A DNA stretch of 64,000 nt, from assembly GCA_018433975.1 (NCBI GenBank), contig JAHDQE010000014.1, forward strand, positions 1-64,000. The letters run 5' to 3'. The notes under the pieces are model-generated. The model was not told the DNA's origin. It did no database searches and worked only from the letters and a program-made list of their open reading frames with translations. This stretch comes from Ornatilinea sp. GTDB lineage: Bacteria > Chloroflexota > Anaerolineae > Anaerolineales > Anaerolineaceae. Position numbers and translations under genes: made by a program. Positions within the stretch are counted from its first letter, which is position 1. Each line of letters starts with the position of its first letter. Below, piece after piece: positions 16,913 to 26,216 of this stretch.

Positions 16913-16983
16913 TTCAAGGAGGAAGCTTACCAAAAAATTATTATTCTCGGCAAACAATTTACAAAAAAAGGAGAAAAATTTTT

Positions 16984-18735
16984 ATGGAAAAGTTGATTAT
17001 TTCTTTTGAGGGTGGCAACACGCACGAACAGATAAGAACAGCGGTTGCAAGTATCGACAGCGAACTCTGTGTAAACTGCGGTATATGCCGTCGTTCCTGC
17101 CCCACAGAAACGATATTCGAGTATCAACGCGACATCTGCCGCCTCTGTCCGGACTGTGCGCCCAAGCCAACCATGTTCCCTGAGGAATCCAAACGGTATG
17201 CATCGAAACATGCTTGCAGCCTGCAGTGCCCATTGGGAACGATACCGGAAGGTTATGTCAATATGATCGCCCAGGGTAAATTTGACCTTGCGTATGATCT
17301 CATTGCCGAACTAAACCCGCTGCCTGTAATCTGCGCCATGATATGCCATCATCCATGCGAAGCGGACTGCAAGCGCAGCCTGCTCGTGGACGAACCCATT
17401 GCAATCCGGGCTCTGAAACGATTTGTAGTAGAAAACGTTACCCCCCCGCCCCTTCACTTTGAGCAGAAATATGACAAAAAGATTGCCGTCATCGGTGGCG
17501 GCCCCGCTGGTTTAACTGCCGCAGCGGATCTTGCAGCGAAAGGCTACAAAGTAAAGATTTTTGAAGCTGGCAGCGAATTGGGCGGCATGGCAAAACGTGC
17601 AATTCCCGATTTTCGCATCAATAAAGAAGAACTAACGGCAGAAGTACAACGCCTTATCGATGCAGGCATTGAGGTCGAATATGGCGTCACATTTGGGAAA
17701 GATCCTTCTATTCAGGACCTGCTGGAGGATAAGTATGCTGCGGTTCTCATCGCTGTAGGCGCTTCACAGGGGTGTGTGCTTCCGATTCCCGGCTCTGATG
17801 CAGAGCAGGTTTATGATGCGCTCAACTTCATGAAACAGATCAACAGCAATATGGTTACCAGGGCAACAAACGAACCGGGCAGACGTTTCAAGGTCGGTGA
17901 AAAGGCCGTTGTCATCGGCGGAGGAAGTGTGGCCCTGGATACCGCCCGCTCACTCAAGCGCCTGGGACTCGATGTGAAATGCGCTTGCCTTGAATGCGGA
18001 TGCGAAGTTCCTGCGCCCGAATGGGAAATAAAGGAGCTGAACGAGGAGGGCATTGAGCTGATAGAAAGCGTTTCCCCGACCCGCATCATAACCGATTTCT
18101 TCACTGTAAAAGGTGTGGAATTTAAGAAGGTGTCCAGTATCGGGAAGGACAAGAACGGTTGTTTCAATCCGATCACTGTGGACGGCACCGAATTTGTAAT
18201 CGACTGTGACACCGTGGTATTTGCCACCGGTCAAAAAGCAAATGTTCGCGCGCTTGTGGAAGGCAGCGGGCTTGAGACCGACGCAGCGGAACGCATCATA
18301 TTCGATGAGAATACGCTTGCAACAAGCATTCCCAATGTATTTGTAGCAGGTGACGCGGTCGAAGCGCGTGGCTCGGTCATCACTGCAATGGCTTCAGGCC
18401 GCAAAGCAGCGCTCTCCATTGACAACCTGATCCAGGGGCGCAGCCTTACGGACAGGGCAGCGCCTGTCGAGCCCAGGCTTGCACCCATGCACGAGAAGAT
18501 TTATCCTGCCGTTCGCCTTGAAAGACTCAATCCTCAACCGGTTCCCAGGACGCGTTACCGCGATACGTTCGAACAGGTCGAGGGAGTGTACGATGCGGAA
18601 ACAGCCGTCCTGGAAGCAAAGCGGTGCATGAAGTGCGGATACTCCGATGTGGATACCGAAAATTGTATCGGCTGTGGTGTCTGTGCCAAACTCTGTCCCG
18701 CCCAGGCCATTACAATGACAATGGTGAAAGAGTAA
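16984..18735 (+). CDS. GltD-like Fe-S/FAD/NAD(P) oxidoreductase with extra ferredoxin clusters
   Basis: 583 aa. N-terminal Cys-rich cluster region (about residues 30-60, CVNCGICRRSC then CRLCPDC). Next is the Fe-S helical domain shared by glutamate synthase small subunit and dihydropyrimidine dehydrogenase (CSLQCPLGTIPEG, CHHPCEADCKR). An FAD loop IAVIGGGPAGLTAA with ELGGMAKRAIPDFR follows, then a nucleotide loop AVVIGGGSVALDTA. A C-terminal ferredoxin segment has CIGCGVCAKLCP. It probably passes electrons between NAD(P)H and a low-potential partner. The next gene, 13 bp downstream, is a flavoprotein reductase and the likely partner. AAGGAG precedes the ATG. Confidence 0.85.
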   Translation: MEKLIISFEGGNTHEQIRTAVASIDSELCVNCGICRRSCPTETIFEYQRDICRLCPDCAPKPTMFPEESKRYASKHACSLQCPLGTIPEGYVNMIAQGKFDLAYDLIAELNPLPVICAMICHHPCEADCKRSLLVDEPIAIRALKRFVVENVTPPPLHFEQKYDKKIAVIGGGPAGLTAAADLAAKGYKVKIFEAGSELGGMAKRAIPDFRINKEELTAEVQRLIDAGIEVEYGVTFGKDPSIQDLLEDKYAAVLIAVGASQGCVLPIPGSDAEQVYDALNFMKQINSNMVTRATNEPGRRFKVGEKAVVIGGGSVALDTARSLKRLGLDVKCACLECGCEVPAPEWEIKELNEEGIELIESVSPTRIITDFFTVKGVEFKKVSSIGKDKNGCFNPITVDGTEFVIDCDTVVFATGQKANVRALVEGSGLETDAAERIIFDENTLATSIPNVFVAGDAVEARGSVITAMASGRKAALSIDNLIQGRSLTDRAAPVEPRLAPMHEKIYPAVRLERLNPQPVPRTRYRDTFEQVEGVYDAETAVLEAKRCMKCGYSDVDTENCIGCGVCAKLCPAQAITMTMVKE

Positions 18736-18748
18736 GGAGAGTGCAAAT

Positions 18749-19912
18749 ATGAAAACAATCGAACGAGATGTAATCATTGTCGGTGCAGGTCCCGGTGGTT
18801 CCAGCTGCTCCGCCTACATGAAGCGGCAGGGATTTGATCCACTATTGCTGGATAAAGATGTTTTCCCTCGTGAAAAGCCTTGTGGAGATTGCCAGTCAGG
18901 TGTTACAACAAAGCTCCTGGCCGAGTTAGGTTGGCTCGAAGGCTTGCGGGAAATCGGTTTTGAGAACTACGGCATCACAATGACCTCGCCAGACTATACG
19001 AAATTGGTTGTCGAGGCCCCGAACAGAGGTACGCGCTATGATACGCCGCGTAGAATCTACGATCATTATTGCGTGAAACGCGCAGTTGCTGAAGGAGTTG
19101 AGTTCAGGGAAAATGTATGGGTATATGACGTAATCTGGGAAGACGGGAAGGTTTGCGGTGTAAAGGCCAAGGTGGACGGTGAATATGTACAGATCCGCTC
19201 CAGGATGGTAATCGGCGCAGATGGCTCCCATTCCATCATCGCAAAGAAAATCAAGATGTTTCCCGACAATGACAATGATGTCGCCGTCGTTGGGCGCTGC
19301 TATTATGCGGACGTAGATATGGAACCCTTTAACGAGATCCATTTCGACAAGGACGTGTTGCCCGGTTACGTGTGGCTTTTCCCCGAAAAGGACAAACTGT
19401 GTAATGTGGGCCTTGGCTTCAATCGCGATCTGTATAAAGAAGGCAAGACACTGGAAGAATACCTTGACAGTTGGATCGAGACAAGTCCATTTGGCGAAAA
19501 GCTCAGAGGAAAACGCCGCATCGGCGAATTCCGTGGTTGGCGCATCCCCAGCGGTTCCCAGGCGATGGCAAATGTCGTGCCGGGCTGCATCCTGATCGGC
19601 GACGCGGGCAGCATGGTTATGCCGCTGACCGGTGAAGGCATCGGACCGGCCATGGTTACGGGAAAGCTTGCCTCCGAGGTTACCCGCGAGGCGTTTGACG
19701 AGAACGACTTCTCTCTCAATGTACTCTCACGTTATCCCGAGCGCCGCGATAAGATATACGGGCCGAAATATCAGTCCATAAAAGCAATGGAGAATGCATT
19801 CGCCAGTGCAGAGGCCGTGGATGGCTTTGTGCACAAAATTGCAGACAATCCGGAAGTCAAAGCAGGGTTCCAAAAACAATGGTACTACGAATCCTACGAG
19901 GGGAAAGAATAG
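18749..19912 (+). CDS. Geranylgeranyl reductase family flavoprotein
   Basis: 387 aa. N-terminal FAD loop VIIVGAGPGGSSCSAYM, the family motif REKPCGDCQSG, a middle VIGADGSHS and the second FAD motif LIGDAGSMVMPLTGEGIGPAM. Members saturate isoprenoid double bonds (archaeal lipids, menaquinone side chains, chlorophyll tail) or reduce related alkenes. It shares an operon with the Fe-S flavoprotein, which is a plausible electron donor, under the divergent TetR. The substrate is unknown. It ends at a strong terminator. Confidence 0.85.
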   Translation: MKTIERDVIIVGAGPGGSSCSAYMKRQGFDPLLLDKDVFPREKPCGDCQSGVTTKLLAELGWLEGLREIGFENYGITMTSPDYTKLVVEAPNRGTRYDTPRRIYDHYCVKRAVAEGVEFRENVWVYDVIWEDGKVCGVKAKVDGEYVQIRSRMVIGADGSHSIIAKKIKMFPDNDNDVAVVGRCYYADVDMEPFNEIHFDKDVLPGYVWLFPEKDKLCNVGLGFNRDLYKEGKTLEEYLDSWIETSPFGEKLRGKRRIGEFRGWRIPSGSQAMANVVPGCILIGDAGSMVMPLTGEGIGPAMVTGKLASEVTREAFDENDFSLNVLSRYPERRDKIYGPKYQSIKAMENAFASAEAVDGFVHKIADNPEVKAGFQKQWYYESYEGKE

Positions 19913-19927
19913 AAATAGATCACCGTT

Positions 19928-19970
19928 AAAAACAGTCCCGTGGCAGCAAGCAGCCGCGGGACTGTTTTAA
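19928..19970 (+). terminator. Intrinsic terminator of the flavoprotein operon
   Basis: Long stem AAAACAGTCCCGTGGC / GCCGCGGGACTGTTTT with an 8-nt loop. Confidence 0.9.
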
Positions 19971-20003
19971 GTAAGAATCTCAAGAATCCGGCACTAACCC
20001 AAA

Positions 20004-20970
20004 TTACCGGACTTCTACCAGCACTGCCCGTACTATTGTTCGCCAGCGGTAGGAATCAGCCTTTTCATTGTAGCCATGGCAGGTGATAAGCGTTAACCAG
20101 GGATATTCCTCATGTTTATTGAGAACGGCAGTAGCTTCAGGGGACACCCAAAGATCAACAGAACGCACTTCATAAATATATTATTGCCCCCAGGCAAGGA
20201 TAATTAACGGATTCCCCCATTTTAATCCACTCAGATTAGCAAATGGTCCGGGCATGCCATTGGCATTTGCGACATGTCCTGCTAATACAGAATTTCCATT
20301 CCATGTGGGAAAGGCAGTGCCCTCCAGGTAGCCGATATTATCCCCCCAAACCAGTCGCCATCACCAAAAGGGGTGGCCCCAGTTATTGCCCAGCGTGTTG
20401 AGCCCCAAACATACAACAAACCTGGTGGTAATGTAATCGTGGATCGCAGATCGTACAAAGCCGCAGCTCCGGAATTCTCGAGTATAAGTGACACGCTCGA
20501 TGAAGTTCCAGCTCTTATTGGATCAACCCGTATGGACTGAGATTGCTGCTGAAGTTAAGTATCCCTCCACCTTTGTCGCCTGTCCTGCCATTGGCGATTG
20601 TTAAGTTACGGATGTCGAATGTCATTGCGGAGCTGGGAAGATAAAATATCCGGAATATAGGATTGCCGCTGATGATCAACTGCCCCTCAGCAGGACCGGT
20701 GATGGTGAGAGATTTATCGAGAACCAATTCGCCGCTGGTGAGGAGAATGGTGCCGGTGACACTGAAAGTGATCGCATCACCGGATGCAGCATCCGTGATT
20801 GCCTGGCGCAGCGAGCCGGGGCCGCTGTCGTTCAGGTTGGTCACCGTCAATGTGGCAGCATGCCCGGGTTGGGGGTTGAAGAATCCTATCAGCAGACTGA
20901 GGAGGAGTGAGATGCAAAATACGCGGCGTTTCTTTGTTGTAATCATATTCTCCGAGGTGTAAAAAATCAT
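20004..20970 (-). pseudogene. Broken secreted beta-helix/sortase protein gene
   Basis: Read on the minus strand, the first frame gives a signal peptide (LLSLLIGFFNPQPGHAATLTV) and a parallel beta-helix-like start (LNDSGPGSLRQAI, LDKSLTITGP). The frame is lost near 20515, where a DUF11-like stretch (PIRAGTSSSVSLILENSG) continues in another. Near 20340 the frame shifts again at a six-G run. The C-terminus is a sortase domain (YLEGTAFPTWNGNSVLAGH, LTLITCHGY, YRWRTIV) interrupted by an in-frame TAA at 20181-20183. That tail is closely similar to the intact sortase domain of the 33476-35443 protein. Two shifts, an internal stop and missing middle repeats make this a relic. Confidence 0.8.
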
Positions 20971-21028
20971 GGTCTACCCAACGGCCGTCTGTGCCTGTTG
21001 ACGATATGACCTGTTTAATGTTTCTGTC

Positions 21029-21394
21029 CTATGCTCTTCTCCTGAATACCCGCTTAAAGGCAAAGTAGAACAGGGCAAAAAGCGTGATGAGCAGGGGAAG
21101 CCCTTTGATAAGGTTAAATAATGTCGGGGTATTGAATGAATAATAGCCGGCAGTTCCAATGCCTAACAAGATAAAACTTGCTAGGTAAGTAAGGATCAAC
21201 AAGATCTTTCCCCAGATTTTCGGCGTCTTCCCGTCTCGCAGTTCAAAAACCAGAGTACCGAGCGGGACGAGAAAAACAAGAAAACCTGGAATCGCGCTCA
21301 GGATGGTTTGATCGGGCCCTGCATTAGCCATCATAATGAACACAACACTCACAGGGTAAAGCACAATCACGATCCATAGTATTTTTTTCCACAT
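21029..21394 (-). CDS. Small multi-TM membrane protein, unknown function
   Basis: 121 aa from the chosen ATG, which has GGAGA seven bases upstream. Upstream in-frame ATGs add a charged, non-hydrophobic leader and are less likely. Four hydrophobic segments (about residues 3-22, 31-48, 63-86 and 96-113) and a basic tail (KRVFRRRA). No known motif is recognised. It lies in a decay zone but its own frame is intact. Confidence 0.55.
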   Translation of the reverse strand: MWKKILWIVIVLYPVSVVFIMMANAGPDQTILSAIPGFLVFLVPLGTLVFELRDGKTPKIWGKILLILTYLASFILLGIGTAGYYSFNTPTLFNLIKGLPLLITLFALFYFAFKRVFRRRA

Positions 21395-21467
21395 AAGAAT
21401 TCTCCATTCATCAGACATATGATCTTTCCTGAATTTCCTGCTTTTTACGCATTTTGATCCCTGTCGC

Positions 21468-21659
21468 TTACAGTACATCAAAATTATCCAAAAAGTGTCT
21501 AAGCTGGGTTCCGGTAAACCCAAAGATCGTCTCTCTCACGCTGATATTCCCGGCAATCAGGTCAGTATCGGCTGCGTGGTTAACAGCACGGTAAACAGGA
21601 CAATCCATATCATTTGTGGTAAAGAAAAGATCAGCTTGTGTTGCATTAAATAACCTCAA
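21468..21659 (-). CDS. Short uncertain ORF, unrecognised
   Basis: 63 codons from a TTG with no convincing Shine-Dalgarno. The C-terminal half (GNISVRETIFGFTGTQLRHFLDNF) looks protein-like. It could be the tail of a decayed gene rather than a working one. Confidence 0.25.
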   Translation of the reverse strand: MRLFNATQADLFFTTNDMDCPVYRAVNHAADTDLIAGNISVRETIFGFTGTQLRHFLDNFDVL

Positions 21660-21675
21660 TCTCGATGTTCTTCTG

Positions 21676-21897
21676 TTACGCCAACAGGTTTTTTAAAAAT
21701 GCTGTCAATCCTTCAAAATCTCCAAAGTTATAAACCGCATTGTTTTTGGGGTCTTGCAGGCTGAAACGCCATTCAGAACGCCGTTCCGGATGTGCAGATT
21801 TTTCACTGCGAGCTTCCACACAGCGCAGCAAAAAAGAGTACTGACGTGGCGGGCGCTCTGGTAAAAACAGAGGATCGTTCTCTACATTTGTAATCAT
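21676..21897 (-). CDS. Small soluble protein, conserved-looking, unknown function
   Basis: 73 aa: YSFLLRCVEARSE...WRFSLQDPKNNAVYNFGDFEGLTAFLKNLL. The pattern 'FLLR-E-...-WRFSLED-...-F-DLE-L-AFL' recurs, from memory, in small Chloroflexota proteins that accompany regulators or sigma factors. No signal peptide or TM. Function unknown. Confidence 0.5.
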   Translation of the reverse strand: MITNVENDPLFLPERPPRQYSFLLRCVEARSEKSAHPERRSEWRFSLQDPKNNAVYNFGDFEGLTAFLKNLLA

Positions 21898-21949
21898 TTG
21901 CGGTCCCTTTCACTTTCAACCCAACACACTTACGCTGATACCATTGTAA

Positions 21950-22453
21950 GAAGCCGGCGTTCAGAAATCGTGCGAAATCGTCCTGACCCGGGCCGAAGCC
22001 CCTTTGCGCCAGAGTCTGTCCCTGTTGGAAGACCTAATTGCTTCCGGAGACGACTCTGTGGAAACGCTGTCGGCGCTGGCCTTCCGGGGCTACGCCGAAT
22101 ATCGTTTGGGGAACGTATCAACTGCCCCGCAGACCCTGCAAACCGCACTCGAAAACGCTGTAGAAATTGAAGGATTCATCAGCAAGGCCTTCGCGGCCAC
22201 TTTCTGCCTGCCGTGGATTGCAGATCTGGGGGAAACCGGCCAGGTGATTGAGCTGTATGCAGCCCTCCACCAACTGCCATTGATCAGGAACTCCGTTTTT
22301 TGTAAGGATTTGATCGGCCGGCAAATTGAAAGCCTTGCCGGTGAAATGCCGCAAAACACGGTAAAAGCGGCCCGGGAACGCGGACAGGGACAGGACCTGA
22401 ACACAGTGACCGCGAAGATTTTTGCAATTTTTAAAGCACATCCAATCGGGTAA
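21950..22453 (+). pseudogene. C-terminal remnant of a TPR-type (SARP/LuxR-like) regulator
   Basis: Open from just after a stop at 21947 to 22453 with no ATG start. The translated part (LRQSLSLLEDL, ALAFRGYAEYRLGN, ATFCLPWIADLGETGQVIELYAALHQLPLIRNS, AARERGQGQDLNTV) matches the helical-repeat end of large AfsR/MalT-like ATPase regulators common in Chloroflexota. The DNA-binding, ATPase and most repeat parts are missing, so it is a truncated relic. Confidence 0.6.
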
Positions 22454-22464
22454 AGAAACGGCAT

Positions 22465-23877
22465 TTAACCGCTGTTTGAGAATGCCCTGTCCTCAATTTC
22501 CCGGCGGATCTGAGCGTGCTTCTCGCGCGTCAGCGGATATAACCGGGCCGCAGCTATCGAAAATCCCAGCAGTAATGCCGGAAGCAGCGCAAGCATCATC
22601 CGGATCGCGAGCAGCGCCGAGGTTGGCTGGATCGCAGCAGCCGATCCGGCCTGGGGCTGGACATATCCGGCCCAGCGCAGGAGCACCGGCAGCAGCGCAA
22701 GGATCAGCATCTGTCCAAATTTGCTGAATAAAGTTGTCACCCCGACATACGCCCCTTCCTGCCGGTGCCCGCTGACAAGCTCATCCACTTCAATCACATC
22801 CGGCAGCATGGAGGATGGCAGCAAATGGATGGCCGAAACCCCAAATCCCGAAAGCGCGCAGATCAGATAGGCCATGAATTTCTCCCCCTGAGGAACCAGG
22901 AATGTCGATAACATCAGGATAGCCCAACTCCCTGCCGCCAGGATATAGGCCATTTTCTTCTCAAAACGACGCGAAAGCCAGAACACCGCCGGCAAAAACA
23001 GCCAGGTCATCAGCATGATCCCCCCCTGAACCAGCGAGACCTCTCCCAGCCCCATCCCGATCCAATAGGTGAAATAATAGGCAAATAACGCGATGACAAC
23101 CGTTACAGCCATCCAGCTCAACATGTAAACAGCCAGAGCATACCGGTATGGGACATTCATCAAAATGAAGCGGGTGCTCTCTTTAACGGATAACGTACTC
23201 TTATGGTCGTAATCCGCTCGTTCCCGGGTAGAAAAGAAAACGATCAGAGAGGACACCGCAAAGCCGATTCCGCAGACCAGTGCCAGCAGTTGATAAGCGC
23301 GGGGATCACGTTCCGGGAACAGGGGCAGAACCAGAAAGCTGAACAACACCGGCACCAATACACCCGCAAGGATCGTCACCACCATTTGAAACAGAGTCAG
23401 CGAGGTGCGTTCATCATGGTCGCGGGTCAGTTCTGGAGACAATGCGGCATAAGGGCAGAAAACCAGCGTGGAAGAGGTTTCATAAACGATATACGTTCCC
23501 AGATAATAGGCGAACAGCAGCCCCTGCCTCTGGGTTGGGGGAATCCACCATAGCAGGACAAAAAACAGGCTGAAAGGGATTGCCCCGAACAAAATGTAGG
23601 GCCGCCGCCGTCCCCAGCGGGTGCGGGTGCGGTCGGATAAATACCCCACCAGGGGATTGTTTAGCGCATCCCACGTCGTGACAATCATCCAGAAAACGCT
23701 CACCAGCCCCAAATCTAACCGGGCAATGTCTGTTAGAAAGAAGGTGTACCAGAACGGGATGATGGTGCCTGGCCCGATAGCGTTCCCCAGCCCGCCAATG
23801 GCATAAGCTGTTTTTTCCCAGAAGGATAGTTTCTCACTCGGAAGAGACAATGAAGCAGAGTTGTTGCGAAGGGTCAT
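22465..23877 (-). CDS. GPH-type sugar:cation symporter (MFS superfamily)
   Basis: 470 aa from the ATG at 23877. An upstream start adds 34 Arg-rich residues that do not fit the family. The glycoside-pentoside-hexuronide signature is present: SFWEKTAYAIGGLGNAIGPG at the N-terminus, WDALNNPLVGYLSDRTRTRWGRRRPYIL after TM2, and about 12 hydrophobic segments. It would import a glycoside or sugar with Na+ or H+. There is no sugar-hydrolase neighbour, so the substrate is open. Confidence 0.85.
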   Translation of the reverse strand: MTLRNNSASLSLPSEKLSFWEKTAYAIGGLGNAIGPGTIIPFWYTFFLTDIARLDLGLVSVFWMIVTTWDALNNPLVGYLSDRTRTRWGRRRPYILFGAIPFSLFFVLLWWIPPTQRQGLLFAYYLGTYIVYETSSTLVFCPYAALSPELTRDHDERTSLTLFQMVVTILAGVLVPVLFSFLVLPLFPERDPRAYQLLALVCGIGFAVSSLIVFFSTRERADYDHKSTLSVKESTRFILMNVPYRYALAVYMLSWMAVTVVIALFAYYFTYWIGMGLGEVSLVQGGIMLMTWLFLPAVFWLSRRFEKKMAYILAAGSWAILMLSTFLVPQGEKFMAYLICALSGFGVSAIHLLPSSMLPDVIEVDELVSGHRQEGAYVGVTTLFSKFGQMLILALLPVLLRWAGYVQPQAGSAAAIQPTSALLAIRMMLALLPALLLGFSIAAARLYPLTREKHAQIRREIEDRAFSNSG

Positions 23878-24291
23878 AATGTTGACAAAAATGTTGCGCT
23901 TTAAAAAGTTACTCCGGCGCCTTATTATACCCTCCCCCCGCATAGAAAAACGCCCGCTGCCCCATTTTATGCTGCCCAACCCGCTTCTTGGGTTAGAGGG
24001 TGAGGAAGAGTGTAGTTCTCAAAACAGACCTCTTTTGTGGAATAAAGAATCGGCTTAGCAATGAACTGTTTTTTAATTATCTCAATCGAGATTTACAAAA
24101 TCAATAGATACACGTCTCCACCATTATGAGATGGTTTTTTACAGGTTCAGTCAAATGACTTAAAAGTTATATACTAATAAAGTCAAGAGTCAGTAAATGA
24201 TGATGAGATGGGTTTGATGTTGAAATTATAAAGAGCAAGAGTTAAATAAATTAAGAGTTCAGAAAATATTTTTATCAAAGGCGGGCTAAAA
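23878..24291. other. Gene-free AT-rich stretch before the KAP NTPase gene
   Basis: Contains the upstream region of the leftward symporter gene and the leader of the rightward KAP gene. No ORF with coding character; G+C falls sharply from about 24050 on. Confidence 0.5.
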
Positions 24292-25716
24292 ATGACTAAT
24301 CCCTCATTTCAGAAAACATCTCAATGTGAAATTCCACCTGACGATCCTTTTAAATTTGATTGTCTAAAACGCAAGCCAACAATTGAAAACTTGACTAATT
24401 TATTAGAATCGACGCCTCAACCTTTTGTATTAAGTGTTGAAGCTTCCTGGGGTTTTGGAAAGACGACATTTGTGCGAATGTGGCAACAATATCTGATTAA
24501 CAATAAATTTGTAGCGCTTTATTTCAACGCTTGGGAAAATGATTTTGTTGATGATCCGCTCAGTGCCTTTATTTCCTCTCTAACAACGCAGATCAGTGAT
24601 GTAAACAATAAATTGGGCAATTACGCCAAAATAAATGAGTTGAAAAAACTCGGTGGGAAAATTATCAAGAAAACAATACCTATTACTTTGGCTGCACTTA
24701 CACGTGGAGCCCTTTCATCAGAGACTTATGAGGGCGTTGAAAAATTTCTGTCTGATGGAGATATTGCTGCATTAGTAGAAGAAGTGGCAGAAAAACAAAT
24801 CGCTTTATTTGAAAAACAGAAGAAAGCAATTGAAGATTTTAAAAAGGTGTTACAAGAAATAACAAATTTGTTAGAAAAGGAAGCAAAGTTACCTCTCGTA
24901 ATTTTTGTAGATGAGCTTGATCGTTGTCGTCCTGATTTTGCACTGTCCTTATTGGAACGTATGAAACATCTTTTTAATGTAGATGGTGTCTTCTTTGTGT
25001 TATCTGTCGACAGGGACCAGCTCGAAAATTCTGTGAAAGCAATTTATGGTGAAGGTTTGGATGCAAATGGTTATTTGCGTCGTTTTATTGATCAATCAAT
25101 CTTCTTGCGATTAGAAAATGTTTCTTCCAAACAATATATTGAAATTCTTTTTAATAGGTTTAGAATATCTTCAGTATTCCAAAAAGCTAATAGCAATCCA
25201 GAAATATATCTAGAAATGATAAATCTTATGTCTACCTATTTTTCTTTCAGTTTAAGGAAAATTGAACAGTGTGTAGCCGAAATAAATTTAGTGTTAAGAA
25301 TAATGAGAAAAGGTCAAAATATAAGGTCAGAACCCGGATTAATTACTTTTGTGCTTCTTCTCAAAACCTTAGATATCAGCCTTTATGAAAAGATTCATAA
25401 ACAGGATATTGAAGCTTTTGAACTTATAGAAGAAAAATTGGGAGACCTAAAATATCGCAACGAGATAAACTGGGGTTGGTATTATGCACAATTGTATCCA
25501 AAAAAATCTATTAATGAAGAGACAGAAAGACTAAAAATCATTCGGGAAGGATATGGTAAAGATGCAGATCCTTATAAAGATATTGATCTTCATTTAATTG
25601 ATAGAAAAATCATCGGCTTATCATCAATTAGTAAAGAATATTCTTTTCATCAATATGATCCGGCAACAATAAGTTTTCAATATATTGAATTTACTAGAAT
25701 ATATATGGAAGAATAA
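24292..25716 (+). CDS. KAP-family P-loop NTPase
   Basis: 474 aa. Walker A is EASWGFGKTTFVRMWQ (about residues 49-64). The KAP-type Walker B region is PLVIFVDELDRCRPDFALSLLERMKHLF followed by VFFVLSVDRDQLENSV. FNAWENDFVDDPLSAF is the typical KAP segment after Walker A. No TM helices interrupt the P-loop domain, unlike membrane KAPs. KAP NTPases occur sporadically, and several act in phage defence. This one stands alone in an AT-rich block, consistent with horizontal gain. The role is not proven. Confidence 0.85.
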   Translation: MTNPSFQKTSQCEIPPDDPFKFDCLKRKPTIENLTNLLESTPQPFVLSVEASWGFGKTTFVRMWQQYLINNKFVALYFNAWENDFVDDPLSAFISSLTTQISDVNNKLGNYAKINELKKLGGKIIKKTIPITLAALTRGALSSETYEGVEKFLSDGDIAALVEEVAEKQIALFEKQKKAIEDFKKVLQEITNLLEKEAKLPLVIFVDELDRCRPDFALSLLERMKHLFNVDGVFFVLSVDRDQLENSVKAIYGEGLDANGYLRRFIDQSIFLRLENVSSKQYIEILFNRFRISSVFQKANSNPEIYLEMINLMSTYFSFSLRKIEQCVAEINLVLRIMRKGQNIRSEPGLITFVLLLKTLDISLYEKIHKQDIEAFELIEEKLGDLKYRNEINWGWYYAQLYPKKSINEETERLKIIREGYGKDADPYKDIDLHLIDRKIIGLSSISKEYSFHQYDPATISFQYIEFTRIYMEE

Positions 25717-26162
25717 GGTGTATATCATAAAGCTATATTATCTATTTAACTTAAAATCTTTCCTTGTCAGCAAAATCAAGATAAAACTAATAATCACCTC
25801 ACCAGGAAATTTTCCGGCAGACGTTACATTGGTGGTTATCCATGAAGCTGGCTACAGTATCATCAGCAATCTGTTTGTGTTACCCAAGAACCTCATACAG
25901 AACATCCGCCTGCCCCATTATTACTGTTTCTTCAATCGACGTGCTTCTCATCCAATTTGTATCTTCCATCCAGTATAAGTATCAACCAACAAATTGGCAG
26001 CAGAACCGGACCGAATCACAACCGCCGATAAACCGCTGTTAAACATCCGATAAAGCGCCGATAAATGACAATAAGAATACCGGATCACCCTTATCCGACA
26101 AGGGAACAGACAACAACCGAAAAGCAAAGTCTGCGCGCAAACCAACTCGCTTTAAACAACAA
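25717..26162. other. Gene-free stretch after the KAP NTPase gene
   Basis: No convincing ORF on either strand. Holds the CCGATAAA repeat cluster at 26025-26065. Confidence 0.5.
26025..26065 (+). repeat. Three CCGATAAA direct repeats
   Basis: CCGATAAA at 26025-26032, 26047-26054 and 26058-26065, with starts 22 and 11 bp apart, so on one face of the helix. Iteron- or operator-like, in a gene-free stretch. May be chance. Confidence 0.4.
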
Positions 26163-26189
26163 CCTGCACCGGGAACTTCCCGGTGCAGG
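26163..26189 (-). terminator. Terminator-like hairpin after the DUF493 gene
   Basis: Perfect 13-bp inverted repeat CCTGCACCGGGAA / TTCCCGGTGCAGG. On the minus strand it is followed by TTGTTGTTT and lies just past the end of the MsrA/DUF493 genes. Confidence 0.75.
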
Positions 26190-26216
26190 CCGCATAGCCT
26201 TTACAGGACGCCGGTT

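Noticed and set aside
25685-25978. 97-codon plus-strand frame after the KAP gene
   Set aside because: Starts inside the KAP gene, has no coding character and no ribosome-binding site.
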